From contig CAMFLX010000017.1 in the NCBI GenBank assembly GCA_945957555.1, positions 1 to 50,460 on the forward strand: 50,460 nt of DNA, in the 5' to 3' direction. The stretch is from an uncultured Cytophagales bacterium. Lineage in GTDB: Bacteria; Bacteroidota; Bacteroidia; Cytophagales; UBA9547. Below, piece by piece: positions 35,020 to 42,791 of the stretch (its first letter is position 1; each line of letters starts with the position of its first letter). The translations under genes and the position numbers were made by a program. The notes under the pieces are model-generated. The model saw only the letters and a list, made by a program, of their open reading frames with translations. It was not told where the DNA came from and made no database searches.

Positions 35020-35415
35020 ATGGCTTTTAGAGCAGAATTAACAATCTCAGGTAAGCAGTTCGATATCTTGAATTGCACATTTAGTATGAGTAGAGACACC
35101 GATCCAAAAGGAAGACCTTCTTCTAATGTATATGGTGGACGTATTTCTTTTGAAATCGAATCTACATCTGATACTACGATCATTGAAAGTATGGTTAATA
35201 GCCAATTCAAACCTTTCAGCGGAAACGTTATCTTCAAAAAGACTGACGAAGATGCTAAATTAAAAGAATTGAGTTTTGAAAACGCATACATAGTTCATTA
35301 CCAAGAAGGTATTGATGCAAATGGTGAAAACCCTATGACCATCAAATTTACCATCTCTGCAGAAACCATCAAGTTAGGAAATGCTGAGCATGACAACCGT
35401 TGGCCGAAGTCTTAA
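35020..35415 (+). CDS. tssD: T6SS tube protein Hcp (TssD), Bacteroidota type
   Basis: A 131-residue Hcp-fold protein whose hexamers stack into the inner tube. Family features of the Bacteroidota TssD are MAFRAELTISGKQFDILNCTFSMSRDTD at the N-terminus, the central KGRPSSNVYGGRISFEIEST, and ENAYIVHYQEGIDANGENPMTIKFTISAETIKLG near the end. There is no C-terminal effector extension, so this is a structural tube subunit rather than an evolved Hcp. It is the last recognised gene of the plus-strand operon and is followed by a long hairpin at 35433-35493. Confidence 0.92.
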   Translation: MAFRAELTISGKQFDILNCTFSMSRDTDPKGRPSSNVYGGRISFEIESTSDTTIIESMVNSQFKPFSGNVIFKKTDEDAKLKELSFENAYIVHYQEGIDANGENPMTIKFTISAETIKLGNAEHDNRWPKS

Positions 35416-35432
35416 TTTGAATAGTTTATAAG

Positions 35433-35493
35433 AATATTCCATAGTCAGGCATACCGCTGTAAAACGATTTATGACGCTTGGCTATGGAATATT
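35433..35493 (+). terminator. Long-stem hairpin behind tssD, possible terminator
   Basis: AATATTCCATAG (35433-35444) is the exact inverse complement of CTATGGAATATT (35482-35493). Pairing continues inwards for about eight more bases with G-U wobbles and one mismatch (TCAGGCAT with ATGACGCTTGG side). It starts 18 bp after the stop and is followed by TTGATTAT, a weak U-tract. It may end the operon or protect the 3' end of the abundant hcp message. Confidence 0.5.
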
Positions 35494-35523
35494 TGATTAT
35501 AAATGGCACTAGAACTCCACTAA

Positions 35524-35736
35524 GAAATACTGCTCCTTCAAATTATTGCAACACAAAATGAATTCATTCTAAATCCTTCCCAGATTATAGACACACTAAA
35601 TTCTTCTACAACTTTTTCTGGTTTGTATCAAGTATTGACGAGGCTAAAACTAGTTTCACCATCATTTGTTAAACAAAGGACGGGGGATTCCGCTTTGATA
35701 TGCTATTCCTCATTATCAGAAGCCACTTCTATTCAA
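35524..35736 (+). pseudogene. Open frame of 71 codons without start, possible gene remnant
   Basis: The 530-bp gap between tssD and the next terminator has no clear gene. One plus-strand frame is open from after the TAA at 35521 to a TAA at 35737, encoding 71 residues with ordinary composition (including IIDTLNSSTTFSGLYQVL and RTGDSALICYSSLSE), but it has no ATG, GTG or TTG before its middle. It may be chance, or what is left of a gene once carried behind hcp, where effector genes often sit. The rest of the gap shows nothing else. Confidence 0.15.
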
Positions 35737-35886
35737 TAAAATAATTGTACCTCCATTAAAAAGTAAACTATTATACCCAAAAATAGTAGGTAGTATACTT
35801 TATCCTTATCTATCCCAACTATTTATTTCGCTGAATCTTCTTCAAGTATACAATCATTGTACTCTATTCACTATACCAACATCTTA

Positions 35887-35927
35887 AAATAAAGGGGGCT
35901 GCCTTTCACAGGCAGCCCCCTTTATTT
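35887..35927. terminator. Strong bidirectional terminator
   Basis: A perfect 17-bp stem (35887-35903 with 35911-35927), loop TTTCACA, core GGGGGCTGCC, with A/T-rich outer ends giving a U-tract in both directions. It ends the minus-strand barrel gene (stop at 35948) and also blocks read-through from the T6SS operon. Confidence 0.9.
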
Positions 35928-35947
35928 AATAAAAAATCAATATTTTA

Positions 35948-36898
35948 TCAAAAATGGAATAACAAATTTAATGAACCATTTAGATTATCAATTGACAACC
36001 CATAATTGATCACACCAGAGCCACTGGGTTCGGTTTCTATTTCATCAACCGAATTAGTAGCAGGATTCCATCTTTCTGCCTTAACTACGCCTGTACCTCT
36101 AATACTTGCTCCAACATTATACCCGAATTCCCCACCAATGGACAATTTAGGTGCAAAGAAATATTCGACTCCCAAATAAGGTCTTACTCCCAATATAAAC
36201 CCTAAACCGTATGTTTCTTTTACAGTCCTTGCTCCATTATTGTATAAACCTGTGTTAGAAATTGTAGGTATAGGAAAATTCGCAGAGAATGGGTTCCCAT
36301 AGTTGTACGAATTAGAAGCACTAAAAATGCCTAAGTAGGCTTCAGCACCGTAAACACCTTGAACCCTATGCTTTCCCCTCCTATTTTCTTGGCCTAATGC
36401 TATAAGGAACCCAGTACTTTTCGAAGTTTGCTTATCGGTCACATATTTAGGATATGCATTATCGGGTGCTAGCTCGTCCTTCGCTACGTAAGAGGCACTC
36501 GTATTGGAATTCAACGCCAACTGCAATCTCAATCTGTATGCCTTTGTAGAGCTCACAAACTTTTTCAATAAGATTGGAGTGTAAAGTCCATCATAGTTGT
36601 TTTCAACGAATAGGTTACCACTATTCGCATATCCAAAAGGCCCATTCCCAGGAGTATTACCGTTACTAGTATTAAACATGTTTCCAAAATACCGTAGTGT
36701 TCCTGTAGCACTTATACCTAATGCGTACTCCCCTGCTTCTGGCAATATAGAAAATCCTCTTTTTGATTTTAAATCTGAAGTGGATGAAGGCTCTGTTGAA
36801 GTACCCCCAGTAGAATTATTATTAAAATCCTCCTGAGCATTCACAACATTTGGAATCAACATTAACAATGCTGAAGCGAAAAAAAATGATTTCTTCAT
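35948..36898 (-). CDS. Outer-membrane beta-barrel protein of unknown function
   Basis: A 316-residue exported protein with a signal peptide (MKKSFFFASALLMLIPNVVNAQ), a Ser/Thr/Asn-rich linker (about 23-45), and then alternating strands with aromatic girdle residues (GEYALGISATGTLRYFGN, AYRLRLQLALNSN, ETYGLGFILGVRPYLGVEYFFAPKLSIGGEFGYN). It ends in LNLLFHF, a C-terminal Phe typical of barrels. No family was recognised beyond a general porin-like/OmpW-like plan. It lies 30 bp behind a lipoprotein gene on the same strand and is closed by a strong terminator. A link with the neighbouring T6SS is only positional. Confidence 0.7.
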   Translation of the reverse strand: MKKSFFFASALLMLIPNVVNAQEDFNNNSTGGTSTEPSSTSDLKSKRGFSILPEAGEYALGISATGTLRYFGNMFNTSNGNTPGNGPFGYANSGNLFVENNYDGLYTPILLKKFVSSTKAYRLRLQLALNSNTSASYVAKDELAPDNAYPKYVTDKQTSKSTGFLIALGQENRRGKHRVQGVYGAEAYLGIFSASNSYNYGNPFSANFPIPTISNTGLYNNGARTVKETYGLGFILGVRPYLGVEYFFAPKLSIGGEFGYNVGASIRGTGVVKAERWNPATNSVDEIETEPSGSGVINYGLSIDNLNGSLNLLFHF

Positions 36899-36928
36899 AA
36901 TTTAAATTTATATCAGTCCTTCGTTAAA

Positions 36929-37393
36929 TTATAAATCAATATCTTTCACCAATACCGAACCGTCTTTTGCTGTTCCAGCATTAACACTTGTCTCACCAAA
37001 TACAGTTCTCAGCAACCCCCCAGAAGTTTGAACATTGTAAATAAATCCAGGCACTGTAACTGTAGCAGCAACACCATTTAATGGCACTTCAATCTCAAGT
37101 GAATAGTTCCCCTCGCCATCGGTTTTCGTCTCAAATCTTCTTAAAGGATAAACACCAGAACCAGGCGTCTTGGCGTATGCTTTAGAGTCTACAAAAATAT
37201 AAACTGTTGCATTTGGGTAAGGCTCTGGATCGGCATTAGTAGTGTTTAATTCTGCTCTAATTCTTCCTTTCACCGTTGCTTTACCAGTTTGAGCACTCCC
37301 TGTATTTTCTACTTTTTTAATACAACTGTTAAGGAGTAAAAGGGATGAAAGAGCAAACAAGGCTTTTGCTAGTGGTTTAAATGTGATTTTCAT
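36929..37393 (-). CDS. Lipoprotein with carboxypeptidase-regulatory-like (beta-sandwich) domain
   Basis: A 154-residue protein with a type-II signal peptide ending in the lipobox LLLNSC (Cys24). The mature part is predicted to be one beta-sandwich: TGKATVKGRIRAELN, YPNATVYIFVDSK, FETKTDGEGNYSLEIEVPLNG. The T-D-G-x-G-x-Y/F segment is typical of carboxypeptidase-regulatory-like or DUF4198-type domains in Bacteroidota surface proteins. It precedes the barrel gene by 30 bp, so the two probably form an outer-membrane pair. The function is unknown. Confidence 0.7.
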   Translation of the reverse strand: MKITFKPLAKALFALSSLLLLNSCIKKVENTGSAQTGKATVKGRIRAELNTTNADPEPYPNATVYIFVDSKAYAKTPGSGVYPLRRFETKTDGEGNYSLEIEVPLNGVAATVTVPGFIYNVQTSGGLLRTVFGETSVNAGTAKDGSVLVKDIDL

Positions 37394-37492
37394 GATTTTT
37401 TAAAAGTTTTAATGATATGCTAAATAAGGCAAAGTATGCTAAATTTTCAAACAAAACATAATAAATATTATTGTAAACTCCACTTACGTATA

Positions 37493-37525
37493 ATTAAAAA
37501 GCCCCTTTCGGGGCTTTTAATTATA
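37493..37525. terminator. Terminator after infB
   Basis: AAAAGCCCC paired with GGGGCTTTT around a TTTC loop, with further A/T pairing outside (TTAA on both sides). It lies about 20 bp beyond the minus-strand infB stop at 37544 and ends in a T run on that strand; it may also act in the opposite direction. Confidence 0.85.
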
Positions 37526-37543
37526 TCCATTTATAATACTATT

Positions 37544-40500
37544 TTACAGCTTACGTTTTACTTCTTTCTCTTCAAAGGCCTCTATAGTATCGCCCATCTG
37601 TATATCATTATAACCTTTCAGGCTCAAACCACACTCATAACCAAACTTAACCTCTGAAACATCATCTTTAAAACGCTTCAATGCCAATATTTCACCTGTA
37701 TAAACCACAATTCCATCTCTAATGAGTCGTACTCTATTGTTTCGTTTCACATTACCTTCGGTAACATAACTTCCAGCAATAGTGCCTACTTTAGAGATTT
37801 TGAATACATCTCGAACCTCAATAGTTCCAACAATTACCTCTTCAACTTTAGGGGCAAGCATTCCTTCCATTGCATCTTTAACATCATTGATAGCATCGTA
37901 GATGATAGAGTACAATCTTACCTCAATCTGCTCTGCCTCTGCAAGTTTTTTAGCGCTTGTAGAAGGTCTCACTTGGAAACCAACTATAATTGCGTCTGAA
38001 GCCGAAGCGAGCAATATATCTGTTTCAGAAATCTGCCCCACTCCTTTATGGAGAATATTAACTCCAATCTCTTCTGTTGAAAGTTTCAACAACGAATCGG
38101 AAAGCGCCTCCACAGAACCATCTACATCACCTTTAACTATAATGTTTAGTTCTTTAAAATTACCAATTGCCAAACGACGGCCAATTTCATCAAGTGTAAT
38201 ATGCTTCTTGGTACGAACACTCTGCTCCCTAATTAATTGCTCTCTTCTTGTTGCAACCTCTCTCGCTTCACGATCAGTATCCATTACGTTTACTTTATCG
38301 CCTGCAGTTGGAGCACCCCCTAATCCAAGCACCTGAACAGGCCTTGAAGGTTCAGCTTTATCGACCTTTTTCCCCTTGTGGTCAGTCATTGCTTTTACTT
38401 TGCCGAAGTGGGTTCCTGCAAGAATCACATCCCCCACCGATAAAGTTCCGCTTTGCACTAATATGGTGGCAACATATCCACGTCCTTTATCAAGAGACGC
38501 TTCAATTACTGTACCGACAGCTTTCTTATTTGGATTAGCTTTGAGATCTAGCATTTCCGCCTCAAGCAATACTTTGTCAAGCAGTTCCTGAATACCAGTA
38601 CCTTTCTTTGCTGAAATCTCTTGACATTGAAATTTACCACCCCACTCCTCAACGAGTAAGTTCATAGCAGCCAATTGTTCCCTTATTTTGTCTGGATTTG
38701 CACCTGGCTTATCAATTTTGTTTATGGCAAATACAATAGGAACACCAGCAACCTGAGCATGGTTAATTGCTTCTTTTGTTTGAGGCATTATACTATCGTC
38801 GGCAGCTATTACAACGATAACAACGTCGGTAACCTTTGCCCCTCTAGCTCTCATTGCAGTAAAGGCTTCATGGCCTGGTGTATCCAAGAACGTGATTCTT
38901 TTGCCCCCTTCGGTCTTTACACTATAGGCACCAATGTGCTGTGTTATTCCTCCAGCTTCAGACGCTGCAACTTTACTTTCTCTGATAAAGTCAAGAAGTG
39001 AGGTTTTACCGTGGTCAACGTGTCCCATTATAGTAACGATTGGCGCACGAGTGAATAAATCCTCCTCCTTATCAGCTACGTCCTGAATATCCTCCTCTTC
39101 TTTTGCTGAAATAAATTGAACAGAATATCCAAACTCCTCAGCAATGAGGCTAATTAATTCAGCATCAAGCCTTTGGTTGATAGACACAAACATCCCTAGA
39201 CTCATACAGGAAGCAATCACCTGATTCACAGATATATCCATCAGTGATGCTAAGTCGCTGGTAGACACGAATTCAGTTACCTTCAGAATCTTAGAATCCT
39301 CTTGCTCTTGAAGCAACCTTACCTCTTTTGCATCGGCCCTAAACTGACGTTTTTCTTTACGATACTTAGATCTATTAGCAAAATTGGTATTATCCTTCTT
39401 TGCGGCCCCAATCTTGGCTAAAGTATCTTTTAATTTATCTTGAATTTCTTTTTGAGAAACCTCAGGTTTGTCGAATCTCTTTGTTTTATCAAACCTATTA
39501 TTACTTGGTCCTCTATTCGCACTGTTTGTATTATTGGAAGTACCACCTGCTGTTCCTCCACTAGTATTAGTACCCTTATTAAACTGTGTCGGGTCCGCCT
39601 TTTGAGCAACTGGAACTCTTTTCCTTTTCCTCTTTTTGTCTTTATCAAAAGCAGACTGGGAATTGTTAGGAGTAATTGGAGTACCTATCCCGGTGTTTGT
39701 ATTAGTGGTATTAGAGGTATTACCATCCCTATTCTGATGCACTATTCTATCGCCACCTGTATTGGGCTTTCTAAAATCCTTCCTATAATCTTCCTTTTTC
39801 TTAGGTTTATTATCCGTTGGAATTTCGATTTTACCCAAAACCTTAAGTCCTCTTAACTGATCTGCTTCTGCCTTTACAACTTGTATCTCTGGCTCTGCCT
39901 CAACCACAGGTTTAGGCTTAACCTCTTCTACAGGAGGAACTACTTTGACGTCTGCAGGTTTTTCAATTACTTTTTCAACAATAGGAACAACTGGTATTTG
40001 CTCTTCAATTTTAACTTCCTTTATTTCAGGAGATTTCTCAACTTTGGCTGGCTCAACAAATTCATTAACGGAAGCCTTTTGTTCAACAATTTCTTCCTTC
40101 TGAGGTGGTGGAATAGTGATAGAATCTTCAATTGGTTCTGGTTTTTCAACTTTCCTTTTAGAGTCTAAGTCGATTTTATCCAACACCTTAAGACCGCTCA
40201 ATTGAACCTTTGTAGTTTCTATTTTTTCAGAAGCTGTTGTCTCTGGAGTACTTACATTTTTAATAAGTATCTCATGTTCATCTTCTTTTTTCTTAGTAGT
40301 ACCTGCAGAGCTTTCAGCTCTTAAAGTAATATTTTCGGTGTGTTTTTTCGCAATATTCAGACTAGACGCAACTGTCTTCTGATCTTTGTCTGTTTGGTAT
40401 TCCTTTTGGACAAGAGTCATTTGGTCCGAAGTGATTTTAGTGTTGGGGTTAGCCTCAACATCTTTAAAACCTTTGGACACTAAAAACTCGGCAATGGTGG

Positions 40501-40561
40501 AAATACCAACATTGATCTGTCTGGCTAATTGGCCTAATCTTACTGTTCTTTCTTCTGACAT
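37544..40561 (-). CDS. infB: Translation initiation factor IF-2
   Basis: A GTPase of 1005 residues that brings initiator tRNA to the small ribosomal subunit. An N-terminal IF2 helical domain ([21 protein letters not shown]) is followed by a long low-complexity, Glu/Lys/Pro/Thr-rich region, with two copies of a GLKVLxKI motif ([12 protein letters not shown] near residue 123 and [13 protein letters not shown] near 242). Then comes the G domain with GHVDHGKT (513), DTPGH (560) and NKID (614), followed by the C-terminal beta-barrel and fMet-tRNA domains. The annotated start is the ATG at 40561, which directly follows an in-frame TTG. Confidence 0.96.
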   Translation of the reverse strand: MSEERTVRLGQLARQINVGISTIAEFLVSKGFKDVEANPNTKITSDQMTLVQKEYQTDKDQKTVASSLNIAKKHTENITLRAESSAGTTKKKEDEHEILIKNVSTPETTASEKIETTKVQLSGLKVLDKIDLDSKRKVEKPEPIEDSITIPPPQKEEIVEQKASVNEFVEPAKVEKSPEIKEVKIEEQIPVVPIVEKVIEKPADVKVVPPVEEVKPKPVVEAEPEIQVVKAEADQLRGLKVLGKIEIPTDNKPKKKEDYRKDFRKPNTGGDRIVHQNRDGNTSNTTNTNTGIGTPITPNNSQSAFDKDKKRKRKRVPVAQKADPTQFNKGTNTSGGTAGGTSNNTNSANRGPSNNRFDKTKRFDKPEVSQKEIQDKLKDTLAKIGAAKKDNTNFANRSKYRKEKRQFRADAKEVRLLQEQEDSKILKVTEFVSTSDLASLMDISVNQVIASCMSLGMFVSINQRLDAELISLIAEEFGYSVQFISAKEEEDIQDVADKEEDLFTRAPIVTIMGHVDHGKTSLLDFIRESKVAASEAGGITQHIGAYSVKTEGGKRITFLDTPGHEAFTAMRARGAKVTDVVIVVIAADDSIMPQTKEAINHAQVAGVPIVFAINKIDKPGANPDKIREQLAAMNLLVEEWGGKFQCQEISAKKGTGIQELLDKVLLEAEMLDLKANPNKKAVGTVIEASLDKGRGYVATILVQSGTLSVGDVILAGTHFGKVKAMTDHKGKKVDKAEPSRPVQVLGLGGAPTAGDKVNVMDTDREAREVATRREQLIREQSVRTKKHITLDEIGRRLAIGNFKELNIIVKGDVDGSVEALSDSLLKLSTEEIGVNILHKGVGQISETDILLASASDAIIVGFQVRPSTSAKKLAEAEQIEVRLYSIIYDAINDVKDAMEGMLAPKVEEVIVGTIEVRDVFKISKVGTIAGSYVTEGNVKRNNRVRLIRDGIVVYTGEILALKRFKDDVSEVKFGYECGLSLKGYNDIQMGDTIEAFEEKEVKRKL

Positions 40562-40587
40562 CAAAAGATATTTACTATACTTTATTA

Positions 40588-40617
40588 CAAAAATAAAACT
40601 AACAAGGAGTTGTGCAA
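40588..40617 (-). promoter_or_regulatory. Possible internal promoter for infB
   Basis: On the minus strand, TTG (40617-40615), 19 bp, TATTTTTG (40595-40588). Both boxes and the spacing match the Bacteroidota promoter consensus, and they fall in the short nusA-infB gap, so infB could be transcribed separately from rimP-nusA. Confidence 0.4.
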
Positions 40618-40633
40618 TCTAAAATGTACGAAA

Positions 40634-41890
40634 TTATTCTTCAAACTCTGATTTCAGAATACTGAACAAATCGTTAATAGTCTCTTCTTCCAACTCCGTC
40701 CTTCTCAAAAGATCTTCTCTGGAAAGTGCCAAAACGCTTTTTGCAGTGTCAAGACCAATTCTTTTTAATTCGTCTATCACCCAGCTATCAAGCTCATCCG
40801 CAAATTCTTCCAAATCTACATCCTCTTCAGAGACTTCATCAAGCTCTCTGTACACATCTATTTCTAAACCAACAAGCTTTCCTGCTAACTTAATATTCTG
40901 ACCACCTTTACCAATAGCCAAAGATACTTGATCAGGCTTCAGGTACACAGCAGCACGCCTTGTATCCTTATTGATTTTTATATTTAATATCTTCGCAGGA
41001 CTCAGTGCCCTTGAGATATACAGTTCTGTGTTTTCGGTAAAGTTGATCACGTCAATATTTTCGTTTTCTAACTCCCTTACAATACCATGAATACGAGCAC
41101 CTTTCATACCAACACAAGCGCCAACAGGATCAACCCTGTCATCAAAACTTTCCACTGCAACTTTCGCTCTTTCTCCAGGCTCTCTAACAACCTTTTTGAT
41201 GGCAATCAAACCGTCAAAAATCTCAGGCACCTCTGCTTCGAACAATCTTTCTAAAAACACTGGCGAAGTTCTTGAAAGTATAATTCTAGGATTTGAATTA
41301 TGCATCTCCACTCTGTGAATAATGGATCTTACATTCTCACCCTTTTTAAATCTATCCTTGCTTATCTGTTCACTTTTAGGCAAGATGAGTTCATTACCTT
41401 CGGAATCTATAAGCAATACTTCTTTAGACATTACTTGATACACCTCAGCAGTAATGATATCACCAACCAAATCCTTATATCGTTGAAACAACAAATCCTT
41501 CTCTAGGTCTTTGATCTTTTGCATCAAGGTCTGGCGGGCAGTGAGGACTAACCTTCTACCAAAATCTTCCAATTTAACTTCTTGAGAAAGCTCTTCTCCT
41601 ATTTCAAAATCTTTCTCTATTCTTCTGGCTTCAGCTAAAGCGATGTGTTTATTTTCATCGAAATCGAAACTATCTTCAGCAAACTCGTCGTCAACGATTT
41701 CGCGGAAACGCCAAATTTCCAAATCCCCCTTATCAGTGTTAATGATGATATCAAAGTTTTCATCGGTGCCATACTTTTTCTTGATCATAGTTCTGAATAC
41801 ATCCTCCAAAACCTTCATCATTGTAGGGCGATCTATGTTCTTAAATTTGGCAAATTCCTGAAAACTTTCAATTAAGACTGAGCTTTCCAT
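40634..41890 (-). CDS. nusA: Transcription termination/antitermination factor NusA
   Basis: A 418-residue NusA, an RNA polymerase-binding factor that controls pausing, termination and antitermination. The N-terminal polymerase-binding domain (VLIESFQEFAKFKNIDRPTMMKVLEDVFR) is followed by an S1 domain (about 130-200), two KH domains (VDPVGACVGMKGARIHGIVREL and VSLAIGKGGQNIKLAGKLVGLEIDVY) and a short C-terminal helix-hairpin-helix-like region. The acidic repeats of the proteobacterial protein are absent. It overlaps the end of rimP by 19 bp, consistent with coupled translation. Confidence 0.95.
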   Translation of the reverse strand: MESSVLIESFQEFAKFKNIDRPTMMKVLEDVFRTMIKKKYGTDENFDIIINTDKGDLEIWRFREIVDDEFAEDSFDFDENKHIALAEARRIEKDFEIGEELSQEVKLEDFGRRLVLTARQTLMQKIKDLEKDLLFQRYKDLVGDIITAEVYQVMSKEVLLIDSEGNELILPKSEQISKDRFKKGENVRSIIHRVEMHNSNPRIILSRTSPVFLERLFEAEVPEIFDGLIAIKKVVREPGERAKVAVESFDDRVDPVGACVGMKGARIHGIVRELENENIDVINFTENTELYISRALSPAKILNIKINKDTRRAAVYLKPDQVSLAIGKGGQNIKLAGKLVGLEIDVYRELDEVSEEDVDLEEFADELDSWVIDELKRIGLDTAKSVLALSREDLLRRTELEEETINDLFSILKSEFEE

Positions 41891-42339
41891 ACGATTAAAT
41901 AGTGATTATAACGTTTGCTTTTTTTATTTCTGAATACTTTACTTTTAACTTTTTCAAGTTTTTCATAGTAGAGTAAAATTCCCTCTGCGTCTACTGCTTT
42001 AAGCTCACCTTCTAGTTCCCTTCCAGATTCTAAAAGTACTTTAAAGCTTCGACCAATACTTTTAATGTATTGCCTGTTGTCCTTTATAGGCTTATCAGCT
42101 CCTGGAGAAGTAACTTCTAAAGAGTAATTGCCTTCGGCATATACTACTTCCTCCAAATACTTATTGAGTTTCCTTGACACCGTGGTGCATTCTTTTATAG
42201 TAACCCCCTTCTCAGAATCAATAATTACTGTAATTTTTGGTGTTTTAGGAGTTCCTCCTTGAACTACTTCAATTAGAAAAATCTGATTTTCTACAAATTC
42301 CCCAACTATTCTTTCTATTTCTGTTATCAATAGGGACAT
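41872..42339 (-). CDS. rimP: Ribosome maturation factor RimP
   Basis: A 155-residue protein needed for maturation of the 30S subunit. The N-terminal alpha/beta domain shows PKITVIIDSEKGVTIKECTTVSRKLNKYLEE and the hallmark YSLEVTSPGADKPIKD-type segment, and the C-terminal SH3-like barrel follows. It is the first gene of the rimP-nusA-infB operon, a gene order kept across most bacteria. Its leader contains a terminator-like hairpin and its own promoter. Confidence 0.93.
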   Translation of the reverse strand: MSLLITEIERIVGEFVENQIFLIEVVQGGTPKTPKITVIIDSEKGVTIKECTTVSRKLNKYLEEVVYAEGNYSLEVTSPGADKPIKDNRQYIKSIGRSFKVLLESGRELEGELKAVDAEGILLYYEKLEKVKSKVFRNKKSKRYNHYLIVWKAQS

Positions 42340-42354
42340 TTCAAACTATACAAA

Positions 42355-42382
42355 CAAAAAAGGGACTTGAGGCCCCTTTTCC
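42355..42382 (-). terminator. Terminator-like hairpin in the rimP leader (possible attenuator)
   Basis: On the minus strand AAAAGGGGC pairs with GUCCCUUUU across a five-base loop and is followed by further U residues. It ends about 16 bases before the rimP ATG. No minus-strand gene lies upstream for it to terminate, and the predicted transcription start is only about 10 bases ahead of it. It is therefore likely to act on the operon's own leader, as an attenuator or as a 5' stabilising stem. Confidence 0.55.
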
Positions 42383-42395
42383 GAAATTCATTTTG

Positions 42396-42427
42396 CAAAA
42401 ATACTAATATTATCTAAATAATTCAAA
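42396..42427 (-). promoter_or_regulatory. Bacteroidota-type promoter of the rimP-nusA-infB operon
   Basis: On the minus strand TTTG (42427-42424), 20 bp, TATTTTTG (42403-42396). Both elements and the spacing fit the phylum consensus closely. The predicted start is near 42390, about 50 bases before rimP. Confidence 0.6.
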
Positions 42428-42791
42428 TTTGTATTGAATTATTGTTGAAAATGATTGATTTACAAACTTTAGAATCATTGCTTCAAACTTGGAATCTATT
42501 TTAAATTAAGTCGAAAATCAAATCATACAGCCTATACCACTCCAATAAATACTATTTCAATGATCATTATTTGACGGATAAGTACTTGTTCATGTAGATT
42601 TTCCTGCGGCCTCTCAAAACTTGCAAAAACCATCATTCATAACTACGTAAAAAAGTTAATTCTCTTCTAATGTTATATAAATTATGAAAAGATGTCCAAA
42701 TGTTGGTTTATGATGAAAATTTAGGATGTCAAAAGATTAAAAAACACTGTTACTTTTCCAAAATTAATCTGTAGATGATACGAGGCACGTT
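42428..42791. other. Intergenic region upstream of the AraC-type regulator
   Basis: About 360 bp of AT-rich DNA between the divergent rimP operon promoter and the AraC-type gene. No RNA gene, repeat or credible small frame was seen. The regulator's own promoter should be here, but no full TTG-TAnnTTTG pair was found. Confidence 0.45.

Noticed and set aside
39440-39856. A 138-codon plus-strand frame opposite the low-complexity part of infB
   Set aside because: Arises from the Asn/Thr/Lys-rich codons of IF-2 read backwards. No recognisable domain or ribosome-binding site.
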